Shown piece after piece: positions 1 through 6,040 of a stretch of 16,124 bases of DNA. Each line of letters opens with the position of its first letter. Position 1 is the stretch's first letter. The translations under genes and the position numbers were made by a program. Origin of the DNA: Candidatus Bipolaricaulota bacterium (lineage in GTDB: Bacteria; Bipolaricaulota; Bipolaricaulia; RBG-16-55-9; DRXL01); assembly GCA_026414955.1 (NCBI GenBank), contig JAOAIA010000032.1, positions 1 through 16,124 on the forward strand. Direction: 5' to 3'. A model generated the notes under the pieces. That model was not told the origin of the DNA. It did no database searches and was given only the letters and a program-made list of their open reading frames with translations.

Positions 1-224
1 CGAAACTGCTCCTCGCGCAGCCCGTAGATGCGCTTGGCCTTCTGTTTCTCTCGCAGGTGAATGCCGTATTGGCTCAACCGGCCGACCTTGGCCGCGTGCA
101 TGCCGGGCGCATAGGGCCGCCGCTCCACCGGGCATTTCTCGGTGTAGCACTTCTCGCCCTTGAGAAAGAGCTTCTCGCCCTCCCGGCGGCACAACCTGCA
201 CTTGGCTTCGGTATAGCGTCCCAT
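1..224 (-). CDS. rpsD: 30S ribosomal protein S4, N-terminal part (3' end cut by the window)
   Basis: S4 is a primary 16S rRNA binder that nucleates assembly of the 30S body; in E. coli it also represses the alpha operon. The visible 74 residues start MGRYTEAKCRLC at an ATG (224-222) preceded by a close GGAGGAG. Four cysteines (C9, C12, C26, C31) form the N-terminal zinc knuckle of C+ type S4 proteins, followed by the family signature around residues 35-56 (RRPYAPGMHA, then LSQYGIHLREKQK). About 130 residues lie beyond base 1. The gene follows rpsK after a 32-base gap, the normal alpha-operon position, and rpoA would be expected next. Identity is secure; only the 3' part is unseen. Confidence 0.96.
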   Translation of the reverse strand, partial: MGRYTEAKCRLCRREGEKLFLKGEKCYTEKCPVERRPYAPGMHAAKVGRLSQYGIHLREKQKAKRIYGLREEQF

Positions 225-256
225 ACTCCTCCGTTCAGATTCGCCTCAAAGTATGC

Positions 257-604
257 TCATGAATGGGCATGATGCTCTGAGCTATGCGAGACTGGGGTGA
301 CGTTCTTGACGTCCTCCACGCGAATACCGGAACCCTTCATGGTATTCACGACGGAATTGCGGCCTTGGCCAGTCCCCTTGATCGTGATGAGCACCGAGCG
401 AACCCCTAATTCTTTCATCTTGGCGATGAGCGATTCACACGCCAACTGCGCGGCGTAGGGCGTGCCTTTCTTGCTCCCCTTAAAGCCGCGTGTGCCGGGG
501 CTGGCCCAGGCCAAGACATGCCCTTCTAAATCCGTCAACGTCAGGATCGTGTTATTGAACGTCGAGTGCACGTGCAGCCGTGCGCGATCTACTTTGCGAG
601 CCAT
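257..604 (-). CDS. rpsK: 30S ribosomal protein S11, divergent C-terminal tail
   Basis: S11 sits on the 30S platform near the mRNA exit and the 3' end of 16S rRNA. The protein is 115 residues; usual length is about 127-130. The core is recognisable: HVHSTFNNTILTLTD, WASPGTRGFKGSKKGTPYAA, then IRVEDVKNVTP. I place the start at ATG 604-602 (MARKVDRARL) because this is where homology begins. An upstream in-frame ATG at 724 would add 40 residues that only translate rpsM in another frame. Two oddities: the basic N-terminal segment is shorter than usual, and the conserved tail that normally follows VTPxPHNGCRPPK is replaced by VSHSSEHHAHS. Neither of the other two frames restores that tail. It lies 13 bases after rpsM. 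Confidence 0.93.
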   Translation of the reverse strand: MARKVDRARLHVHSTFNNTILTLTDLEGHVLAWASPGTRGFKGSKKGTPYAAQLACESLIAKMKELGVRSVLITIKGTGQGRNSVVNTMKGSGIRVEDVKNVTPVSHSSEHHAHS

Positions 605-617
605 ATTGTTCTCGACC

Positions 618-986
618 TCACTTGCGCTTGCCGGCCTTGGCCGGGCGCGGGCCTTTCCAAGTTCGGGCGTTGCTGCGCGTCTTCTGCCCGCGCACCGGCA
701 ACCCCACCGTATGCCGTACACCACGATAACACTTGATCATCTTCAACCGAGCGATGTCGTTCTGCACTTTTCTGCGCAGATCGCCCTCGACTTGATACTT
801 CGTCTCGATCTCTTTGCGCAGTGCTGTGATCTCTTGTTCGGTCAAGTCGCGCACCTTCTTGTCGAAACTGATCTTCGTTTCGCGCAAGATGCGCCGCGAC
901 AGCGGCTGCCCGATCCCATAGATATACGTGAGCGCGATCTCTACGCGCTTATTGCTGGGCAGATCAACTCCGGCAATCCTCGCCAT
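618..986 (-). CDS. rpsM: 30S ribosomal protein S13
   Basis: S13 is a 30S head protein that contacts the P-site tRNA and forms intersubunit bridges with L5 and 23S rRNA. The 122-residue length is typical. Visible family marks are the MARIAGVDLPSNKRVEIALTYI start, the YGIG motif at residues 23-26, and the basic C-terminal region with RHTVGLPVRGQKTRSNART before a Lys/Arg-rich tail. The start is ATG 986-984, with AAGGAGGG about 11 bases upstream. It opens the alpha-operon part of the cluster after the longest gap in the window (56 bases), where S4 autoregulation acts in E. coli; I see no clear pseudoknot here. Confidence 0.97.
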   Translation of the reverse strand: MARIAGVDLPSNKRVEIALTYIYGIGQPLSRRILRETKISFDKKVRDLTEQEITALRKEIETKYQVEGDLRRKVQNDIARLKMIKCYRGVRHTVGLPVRGQKTRSNARTWKGPRPAKAGKRK

Positions 987-1042
987 CTTATACTATCCCT
1001 CCTTGAAACCGTCCAACTGCTAAGCTGACACCTCTCAAACTG
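987..1042 (-). other. Longest intergenic stretch, rpmJ-rpsM leader
   Basis: These 56 bases are the largest non-coding interval in the window and precede rpsM, where S4 binds a pseudoknot in E. coli. The minus strand contains AAGGAGGG as the rpsM Shine-Dalgarno, and two similar stretches (CAGTTTGAGAGG and CAGTTGGACGG) that form an imperfect direct repeat. No stable hairpin, terminator or convincing promoter is visible. Confidence 0.4.
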
Positions 1043-1159
1043 TTAACACCCCTGACGCTGCTTATGCTTGGGGTTCTTGCAAATCACCATGACGCGCCCA
1101 CGACGGCGCACGATCTTACACGAGTCACAGATCTTCTTCACGGAACTCCGCACCTTCAT
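1043..1159 (-). CDS. rpmJ: 50S ribosomal protein L36 (zinc-binding form)
   Basis: This is a small gene of 38 residues, starting MKVRSSVKKICDSCKIVRR and ending KHKQRQGC. L36 is a zinc-ribbon protein that stabilises 23S rRNA near the L6 and L16 region. The metal ligands are C11, C14, C27 and H32, the C+ form. The usual protein stops at the final Gly; here one extra Cys (C38) follows before TAA. The start ATG (1159-1157) has GAGGTGAC about 7 bases upstream. It lies 23 bases after infA and 57 bases before rpsM, the classic spc/alpha junction order. Confidence 0.96.
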   Translation of the reverse strand: MKVRSSVKKICDSCKIVRRRGRVMVICKNPKHKQRQGC

Positions 1160-1182
1160 CGTAGAGTCACCTCACACCGCGC

Positions 1183-1398
1183 TTACTCGCGATAGATAAT
1201 CCGACCGTGGCTGAGATCATACGGCGAGAACTCCACGGTCACCTTGTCGCCGGGCAGGATTTTTATATAGTGCTTGCGAATCCGCCCCGAAATGTGACAC
1301 AAGGCCTCCGTGCCGTTCTCGAACCGCACCCGAAACATCGAGTTCGGGTAGGCTTCTAGAACTTCGCCACGGCGCTTGATGAATTCACCCTTGCCAAT
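1183..1398 (-). CDS. infA: Translation initiation factor IF-1, apparent ATT start codon
   Basis: IF-1 is an OB-fold protein that occupies the 30S A site during initiation and works with IF-2 and IF-3. The reading frame gives 71 residues, matching the usual 71-72. From residue 5 it reads EFIKRRGEVLEAYPNSMFRV, then FENG, CHISGRIRKHYIKILPGDKV and TVEFSPYDLSHGRIIYRE. No ATG, GTG or TTG occurs in frame between the upstream in-frame TGA and M21, which is inside the first beta barrel. The ATT at 1398-1396 gives MGKGEFIK, which aligns with the MAK/MGK starts of the family, and sits 5 bases after a strong GAGGTGAT. The map stop codon lies inside that Shine-Dalgarno. Identity is certain; the ATT start is an inference from frame, spacing and alignment. 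Confidence 0.93.
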   Translation of the reverse strand: MGKGEFIKRRGEVLEAYPNSMFRVRFENGTEALCHISGRIRKHYIKILPGDKVTVEFSPYDLSHGRIIYRE

Positions 1399-1403
1399 AA
1401 AGG

Positions 1404-1411
1404 ATCACCTC
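1404..1411 (-). promoter_or_regulatory. Shine-Dalgarno of infA, overlapping the map stop codon
   Basis: The minus strand reads GAGGTGAT, a near-perfect anti-16S match, and the TGA inside it is the stop codon of map. The next five bases are CCTTT and then ATT. This site decides the infA start, since no standard start codon is available at a workable distance. Confidence 0.8.
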
Positions 1412-2220
1412 GATATGCCTGCGAGCGCCGGCTCCAAAACTCCCAGCCCCAACAACTCCGGCGGCGCACCCTCGCGCACGAGCACCATCGCCTCAAAGTG
1501 AGCTGCTACAGTCGCTCCCGGCGCGACCGCCGTCCAATTGTCTTCCTGCACTTCAACCTCGATCAAATCTTTCTCGCCATTGGCGACCATCGGCTCGATG
1601 CAGAGCACCATACCGGCGCGGAGCAACGGCCCCTGTCCCGGCGAGCCGTAATTGGGCACTTGGGGCTCTTCGTGCATCTCCCGACCGATCCCATGCCCAA
1701 CAAAATTCGTTACCACGGATAACCCCTGACTATTCACATAGCTTTGGATCGCGTGCGAGATATCGCCCACGCGGCGCCCAGCGACGGCGTTCTCGATGCC
1801 CTTCCACAGGGCCTCTTCGGCCACGCGCACGACCCTTTTCTCTTCCAGAGAGCGCGGCGCGTCTTCGACGATCACCGTTGTCGCCAGGTCTGCACAAAAG
1901 CCGTGTCGGATCATCCCGATGTCTATCGAGAGCACATCGCCGGGCTGGAGAATTCTCGCAGCACGCGGGATGCCGTGCACGACCTCCGGGCCGAGCGACG
2001 TGCAAATATTTGCCGGATATACAAATCTCCCGACACGATACCCTTTGAACGAGGGGCGCCCGCTGAGATCTTCGATCCAGCGCCCAGCGAGCCTGTCCAA
2101 GTCCAACGTCGAAACCCCGGCGCGGGCCGCGTTGACCAGCTTCTGCAGGATCTCTTGCAGAAGCTGCGCGTTCTCCCGCAGAATCGCGATCTCCGCTGCG
2201 CTCTTGATCTTGATTGCCAT
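1405..2220 (-). CDS. map: Methionine aminopeptidase, type I
   Basis: This cytosolic metalloenzyme removes the initiator methionine from nascent proteins. With the ATG at 2220 it is 271 residues, starting MAIKIKSAAEIAILRENAQ as in the family. Expected metal ligands are all present: D100 (LSIDIG), D111 (CADLATT), H176 (GHGIG), E209 (CIEPM) and E243 (HFEAM), with the substrate-binding H82 in VHGIP. The segment after the last ligand is EAM where the family usually has EHT. A GTG at 2232 overlaps the adk stop and would add MSTA, but GGAGTGAG seven bases before the ATG favours the ATG. It lies 8 bases after adk and 6 before infA, a common spc-operon arrangement. Confidence 0.96.
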   Translation of the reverse strand: MAIKIKSAAEIAILRENAQLLQEILQKLVNAARAGVSTLDLDRLAGRWIEDLSGRPSFKGYRVGRFVYPANICTSLGPEVVHGIPRAARILQPGDVLSIDIGMIRHGFCADLATTVIVEDAPRSLEEKRVVRVAEEALWKGIENAVAGRRVGDISHAIQSYVNSQGLSVVTNFVGHGIGREMHEEPQVPNYGSPGQGPLLRAGMVLCIEPMVANGEKDLIEVEVQEDNWTAVAPGATVAAHFEAMVLVREGAPPELLGLGVLEPALAGISR

Positions 2221-2227
2221 AGCTGTG

Positions 2228-2235
2228 CTCACTCC
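2228..2235 (-). promoter_or_regulatory. Shine-Dalgarno of map, containing the adk stop codon
   Basis: The minus strand reads GGAGTGAG followed by CACAGCT and ATG. The TGA within it terminates adk. The 7-base spacing supports ATG 2220 over GTG 2232, which lies inside this site, and implies coupling of map translation to termination on adk. Confidence 0.65.
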
Positions 2236-2858
2236 AGCGCCCGTCGCGCTGCCCCATAGACCGTCTCGATATCGCCGTGAGCGTCAATCTCTCGGAGCAC
2301 GCTGCGGGCGCTATAGAACTCCAACATTGGGCCGATCTCGCGCGCGTACTGCACGTCAATGCGTTTTTGAATCACTTCCGGCGTGTCATCGGTGCGCTGC
2401 ACCAGCGCCACGCCGCACAGATCGCAGACGGCATCGCGCTGGGGCGGGCTGGAGAGCAGATTATAGACGCGCCCACATTGGGGACAGACCCTCCGGGCGC
2501 TCAGCCGCCGCACGATCTCCTCGCGATCCAGCCGAAAGTGCAAGACCCGCTCTACTTCCGTCACGCCCTCTAAGATCTGCGCTTGCTTCAAGTTCCGCGG
2601 GAACCCGTCGAGCACGAAGCCCGTCATCCCCTGTAGGCGCTGCTTGATCATCTCCGCGACTAATTGATCGGGAACCAGTTCGCCTTTGTCTATGAAGCGT
2701 TGGGCTTGCAGACCCAGCGCCGTGCGATTCTGCACTTCACTGCGCAGCAGATCGCCCGTGGAGATATGAGGGACGCCGAGCGCTTCTGCCAAGCGCACTG
2801 CTTGCGTCCCCTTGCCCGATCCCGGTGGCCCCAACAAGACGATCCGTCGCGCGGTCAT
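2229..2858 (-). CDS. adk: Adenylate kinase with zinc-type lid
   Basis: The enzyme interconverts ATP + AMP and 2 ADP in the cytosol. The 209-residue protein has the P-loop GPPGSGKGT at residues 10-18, the AMP-binding STGDLLR at 33-39, and DGFPRN at 84-89. It has a long lid (about 120-155) in which C125, C128, C145 and C148 form a structural zinc site, as in Gram-positive and many thermophilic adenylate kinases. The start is ATG 2858-2856. It sits 5 bases after the secY stop and its own stop lies inside the map Shine-Dalgarno, giving the standard secY-adk-map order. No strong Shine-Dalgarno precedes it, only GGCGG at some distance, and the start context is CTATG. Confidence 0.97.
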   Translation of the reverse strand: MTARRIVLLGPPGSGKGTQAVRLAEALGVPHISTGDLLRSEVQNRTALGLQAQRFIDKGELVPDQLVAEMIKQRLQGMTGFVLDGFPRNLKQAQILEGVTEVERVLHFRLDREEIVRRLSARRVCPQCGRVYNLLSSPPQRDAVCDLCGVALVQRTDDTPEVIQKRIDVQYAREIGPMLEFYSARSVLREIDAHGDIETVYGAARRALE

Positions 2859-2863
2859 AGCGT

Positions 2864-4528
2864 CTAGATCCGCCGTCCTAGCGCGGCACCCTTGGCGATC
2901 AAGCTCTCGTAGCGGCGCTCCACCAGGTGCGCCTCGATCTGCTTGATCGTATCTACTCCAACGCCTACGACAATTAAGAGCGACGTGCCCCCTAAGAAGA
3001 AGGCCGTCAGCCCACTGACGTTCGTAATGATCATGGGCAGCAGCGTGATGATAATCAAGAAGAGCGCCCCGATAAACAACAGTCTACCCTGAACGGACTC
3101 TATGAAATCCGTGGTCGGCTTGCCCGGGCGAATCCCCGGCACGAAGCCGCCCCACTTCCGTAAGTTCTCTGCCAGATCGCGCGGGTTGAAGACGATCGCA
3201 CTGTAGAAGTACGTAAACCCCAAGATCAAGAGCGCCGTGAGGATCATATACAGTGCATGGCCACGCGAGAGATCCGTCGCTAACCAATTTAAGAAATCGC
3301 CCACGGCGTTAAGCCAGTCTCGCTCTGTCGCTCTCACGAACGTGATGCCGTGCACGGTAGCCGTCTGCCCAACCCCGTTGAGGGCCGTTAAGTTCTCGGC
3401 GCTCTCCCCCAGGGAGAGAGTCTTGGGCTTCTCTGGATCTACAGGGATAACAACGTGACTGCTCTTCGTCTCAGCAGAGCCGGGCTGCTTTTGATTGAGC
3501 GCGTCGGTGATCGCTTGGGCGACGGCCTCGCTGCTCTGCCCCGCCGTCAGAGCAACCTGTACGAGCTGGCCATCTACTTTGACGAAGAGATCCCCTCCTT
3601 GGCTTGTGCCGGAGATCTCTAGTTTAATGAGCCGTTCCGCGGTCATATTGGCGATAGCCGGCTCGGCAAACTGGAAGATCGTCTGGGGGATAGCGAGCAA
3701 CGCCACGGCAAATATGATAGGAATCACGCCGCCCTGGTTGACCTGCAGGGGCAAGAAGGTGCTATGGCCGCCGTAGACGCGCCCCTTGACCATGCGCTTG
3801 GCGTACTGAATATCAATGCGCCGCGCCCCAAGTTGGACCATCACGATGCCCGCTGTGGCGAGCACAAAGACGGTGAGCAACAGGGGCAGCCAGAGCGCAT
3901 TCAGGGGGTTCGGGTTATTGGTGATCTCAACCCAGAGCGTGCCGGCATATCGGGGATAGTCAGCGAGAATGCCGACCATGATGAGCATCGAGATGCCCCG
4001 GCCGATGCCGTTCTCTGTGAGGCGCTCGCCGAGCCACATGAGAAACATTGTGCCCGTGGTGAGCGCCACGATGGCGATAAACATAAATCCCAAGAAGCTC
4101 TGGCCGGGCTGCACCAGCCCCTGCTGATAGATGAGATAGCTCGTGCCCGCGGCTTGGATGAACGCCAGCCCCACCGTCGCGTAGCGCGTGATCTTATTGA
4201 TGACGCGACGCCCTTCTTCCCCTTGCTCTTGCAGCTCCTTGAGCTTGGGAATAACAGCGACCAACAGGCTGAGAATAATCGAAGCGTTAATATAGGGGAT
4301 GACCCCCAACGCGAAGATCGAGAAGCGTTCCAGCGCCCCTCCCGTAAACGCGCTCAGAAACTGTCCCAACTGCCCCAACTGCTGAAAGATCCCTTGGACT
4401 TGCTGGGGGTCTACCCCCGGCACGGGAATCCATGCCCCAAGGCGAAAGACAATAATCACCCAGAGCGTAAAGAGAATGCGCTTACGCACCTCCGGGATTC
4501 GAAATGCTTCAAGCAACCCTTCAGTCAT
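2864..4528 (-). CDS. secY: Protein translocase channel subunit SecY with a large extracytoplasmic insertion
   Basis: SecY forms the membrane channel for protein export and membrane insertion with SecE and SecG. Ten membrane segments can be placed at about residues 18-36, 71-95, 115-135, 147-167, 177-190, 210-232, 267-288, 425-446, 482-500 and 504-524. The conserved GGVIPIIFA (TM7), the TYFYSAIVFNPRDLAENL stretch and GGFVPGIRPGKPT (C5 loop) are intact. Total length is 554 residues against a usual 420-450. The excess is a stretch of about 110 residues, roughly 292-402, between TM7 and TM8, with the frame open throughout. It follows rplO by 3 bases and precedes adk by 5. The start is ATG 4528-4526, with only weak Shine-Dalgarno similarity (GGGAAG) and the CTATG context. 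Confidence 0.97.
   Translation of the reverse strand: MTEGLLEAFRIPEVRKRILFTLWVIIVFRLGAWIPVPGVDPQQVQGIFQQLGQLGQFLSAFTGGALERFSIFALGVIPYINASIILSLLVAVIPKLKELQEQGEEGRRVINKITRYATVGLAFIQAAGTSYLIYQQGLVQPGQSFLGFMFIAIVALTTGTMFLMWLGERLTENGIGRGISMLIMVGILADYPRYAGTLWVEITNNPNPLNALWLPLLLTVFVLATAGIVMVQLGARRIDIQYAKRMVKGRVYGGHSTFLPLQVNQGGVIPIIFAVALLAIPQTIFQFAEPAIANMTAERLIKLEISGTSQGGDLFVKVDGQLVQVALTAGQSSEAVAQAITDALNQKQPGSAETKSSHVVIPVDPEKPKTLSLGESAENLTALNGVGQTATVHGITFVRATERDWLNAVGDFLNWLATDLSRGHALYMILTALLILGFTYFYSAIVFNPRDLAENLRKWGGFVPGIRPGKPTTDFIESVQGRLLFIGALFLIIITLLPMIITNVSGLTAFFLGGTSLLIVVGVGVDTIKQIEAHLVERRYESLIAKGAALGRRI
3320..3655 (-). other. Inserted domain in SecY, TM7-TM8 loop
   Basis: This interval encodes about residues 292-402 of SecY, absent from ordinary SecY proteins. 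The first half (about 303-345) has alternating hydrophobic strands followed by a helix-like TAGQSSEAVAQAITDAL. The second half (about 356-400) is beta-rich (HVVIPVDP, TATVHGITFV). It is hydrophilic, without cysteines or a membrane segment, and by topology lies on the outer face of the membrane beside the TM7 lateral-gate helix. The pattern of the first half resembles small beta-beta-helix modules such as those in flagellar hook-associated proteins, but this is only a visual impression. Edges are estimated to within about ten residues. Confidence 0.8.
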
Positions 4529-4531
4529 AGC

Positions 4532-5131
4532 TCACTTCCCTGGCTTCTTGTCAGATTTCTTGGCCGCCTTCGGCTGAGCAGCCTTTGGCTCTTGGTTCTT
4601 CTTGGTCTGTGCGGGTTTAGATTCTCTCGGCTCTGCCTGCACTGTAGGCGGTGGAGCTTGCTCAGCAGGCTCTTTCTCTGCCTCAGGGAGCAACGAGATC
4701 GCCTGCCCTCCTGCAGCAATGATCTTCTCGCGCGCGCTCTTGCTAAACTTATGGGCTTTCACGATCAACCTCTTCGAGAGCGGGCCATCGCCCAAGACCT
4801 TCACGCCGTGCAAGAATCTCTTGATAATCCCCCGTTCTTCAAGAATTTTCGGGGAGATCTCCGCGCCATCAGCGAAGTGCTCGTTGAGCTGGCCGACGTT
4901 CACAAACGCGTAGCTCTTCCGTGTGGGGTTCTTAAACCCCCGTTTCGGCACACGCTTCCACAGCGGGGTCTGCCCGCCCTCGAACGCCGGCGGCATCCGA
5001 TACCCAGAACGCGCCGTCTGGCCCTTGCCCCCACGGGTCGAGTACGTCCCGTGCCCTGAGGCGTTGCCCCGACCGACGCGCTTGGGCTTCCTCACACTCC
5101 CTGGCGTAGGGCGCAGATCGCTCAGCTTCAC
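4532..5131 (-). CDS. rplO: 50S ribosomal protein L15 with long low-complexity C-terminal tail
   Basis: L15 is a late-assembling 50S protein that threads between 23S rRNA domains. The core (residues 1-148) is complete: MKLSDLRPTPGSVRKPKRVG, the glycine-rich GRGNASGHGTYSTRGGKG, GYRMPPAFEGGQTPLWKRVP, and the C-terminal KFSKSAREKIIAAGG. The total is 199 residues against about 145-150 usually. The additional 51 residues (bases 4535-4687) are rich in Lys, Pro, Ala, Glu and Gln and look disordered. The start is a GTG whose bases overlap the rpsE stop (GTGA), with GGAGGAGG seven bases upstream. In most bacteria rpmD (L30) would sit between rpsE and this gene; there is no room for it here. Confidence 0.97.
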   Translation of the reverse strand: MKLSDLRPTPGSVRKPKRVGRGNASGHGTYSTRGGKGQTARSGYRMPPAFEGGQTPLWKRVPKRGFKNPTRKSYAFVNVGQLNEHFADGAEISPKILEERGIIKRFLHGVKVLGDGPLSKRLIVKAHKFSKSAREKIIAAGGQAISLLPEAEKEPAEQAPPPTVQAEPRESKPAQTKKNQEPKAAQPKAAKKSDKKPGK

Positions 5132-5655
5132 TGCAAGACCTCCTCCGGCTTCTTATCGCGACGCCGGGCTACTTCTTCAAGAGTCCTAAGCCGGCTCAGC
5201 CCGTTGAGCGTCGCCTTGGCTAACGTCAAGGGGTTCGTCGAACCCTGCGCCTTTGTCAGAATATCTTTGATCCCCGCGAGCCGGCAGATCGTGCCCACCG
5301 TCCCACCGGCGATGACCCCCGTGCCGGGGAACGCGGGCTTGAGCAGAACTCTCGACGCCTTGAACTTGCCCCAGATCTCATGGGGGATCGTGCGCCCTTC
5401 GACGAGCGGGACTTGGATGAGATTGCGCTTGGCATCGCGAATGCCCTGCTGAATCGACGAGGGCACCTCGCGCGTGTTCCCCTTGCCCAGCCCCACACGC
5501 CCGTTCCCGTCCCCCACGACGACCATGGCGCGAAAACTCAAGTTCTTCGTCCCCTTCGTCACTTTTGCGACGCGGCGCAGGTCAATCACCTCGTTGTTAA
5601 ATTCATCAACGACCCGGCGTTCCCCGCCGCGTTCGCCACCACGCTGTCGTGCCAT
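5128..5655 (-). CDS. rpsE: 30S ribosomal protein S5
   Basis: S5 lies at the mRNA entry and the 30S body near S4 and S8, and affects decoding fidelity and unwinding. The protein is 175 residues, normal for the family. The S5 RNA-binding signature is visible (VVVGDGNGRVGLGKG, then REVPSSIQQGIRDAKRNLI), followed by the second domain with KPAFPGTGVIAGGTVGTICR and GSTNPLTLAKATLNGL. It starts at ATG 5655-5653 with AAGGAGGAG nine bases upstream. Its stop TGA overlaps the GTG start of rplO, so rplO is probably translated by coupled ribosomes. It follows rplR after 24 bases. Confidence 0.97.
   Translation of the reverse strand: MARQRGGERGGERRVVDEFNNEVIDLRRVAKVTKGTKNLSFRAMVVVGDGNGRVGLGKGNTREVPSSIQQGIRDAKRNLIQVPLVEGRTIPHEIWGKFKASRVLLKPAFPGTGVIAGGTVGTICRLAGIKDILTKAQGSTNPLTLAKATLNGLSRLRTLEEVARRRDKKPEEVLQ
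5139..5146 (-). promoter_or_regulatory. Shine-Dalgarno of rplO inside rpsE
   Basis: The minus strand reads GGAGGAGG, seven bases before the GTG start of rplO and inside the last codons of rpsE. It supports the GTG start, which overlaps the rpsE stop as GTGA. Confidence 0.7.
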
Positions 5656-5679
5656 AGCTTCTTTCTCCTCCTTGGAACT

Positions 5680-6036
5680 TTAGAACTGCAGCCCCGCCTT
5701 GCGGCTCGCCTCAGCCAGCGCCTTCACAACCCCATGATAGGCGTACCCGCTCCGGTCGAAGACGACCGCACGAATCCCTTTCTCTTGCGCACGCTCGGCG
5801 ATCACCCTCCCCAAGACTTGGGCCGATTGGACCGTTCCACCTTTCACGTGCAGCGACTTTTCCAAGGTGCTGGCAGCACAGAGCGTCCGACCTGCCACGT
5901 CATCAATCACTTGGACGTGCAAGTGCTTTAAGCTCTTGTACACGCACAAGCGCGGGCGCTCCGGCGTCCCGAAGATCTTCTGACGTACACGCCGATGCCG
6001 CCGCTCTCGTCGCTCGTTGCGACTTGCGTATCTCAT
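5680..6036 (-). CDS. rplR: 50S ribosomal protein L18
   Basis: L18 binds 5S rRNA with L5 in the central protuberance. Using ATG 6036 it is 118 residues starting MRYASRNERRERRHRRVRQK, with the conserved GTPERPRLCVYKSLKHLHVQVIDD and the C-terminal FDRSGYAYHGVVKALAEASR...GL. A GTG at 6045 overlapping the rplF stop (GTGA) would add MST. I prefer the ATG because the family begins close to the basic stretch and GGGTGAG lies four bases upstream, containing the rplF stop. The choice changes only three residues. Confidence 0.96.
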   Translation of the reverse strand: MRYASRNERRERRHRRVRQKIFGTPERPRLCVYKSLKHLHVQVIDDVAGRTLCAASTLEKSLHVKGGTVQSAQVLGRVIAERAQEKGIRAVVFDRSGYAYHGVVKALAEASRKAGLQF

Positions 6037-6040
6037 AGTG

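Noticed and set aside
257..320. A frameshift as the cause of the abnormal S11 tail
   Set aside because: I translated the other two frames here; one stops almost at once and the other gives an unrelated sequence, with no HNGCRPPK-like tail in either.
605..724. An upstream ATG extending S11 by 40 residues
   Set aside because: The added residues are Arg/Ala-rich and merely translate the end of rpsM in another frame; S11 homology starts at MARKV (604).
987..1020. A promoter-like pair before rpsM (TTGGAC, 18 bases, TATAAG)
   Set aside because: The -10-like element abuts the ATG, so a transcript would begin inside the gene and lack the Shine-Dalgarno; the match is probably chance.
3320..3655. The SecY insertion as an intein or self-splicing intron
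   Set aside because: No intein splice residues (N-terminal Cys/Ser block, C-terminal His-Asn) are evident, the stretch is far too short for an intron with an ORF, and it is open in frame as a loop extension.
3764..5059. A 431-codon open frame on the plus strand opposite secY and rplO
   Set aside because: It is antisense to two unmistakable genes, has no recognisable domain and an Arg/Leu/Pro/His-heavy composition typical of frames opposite GC-rich coding sequence.
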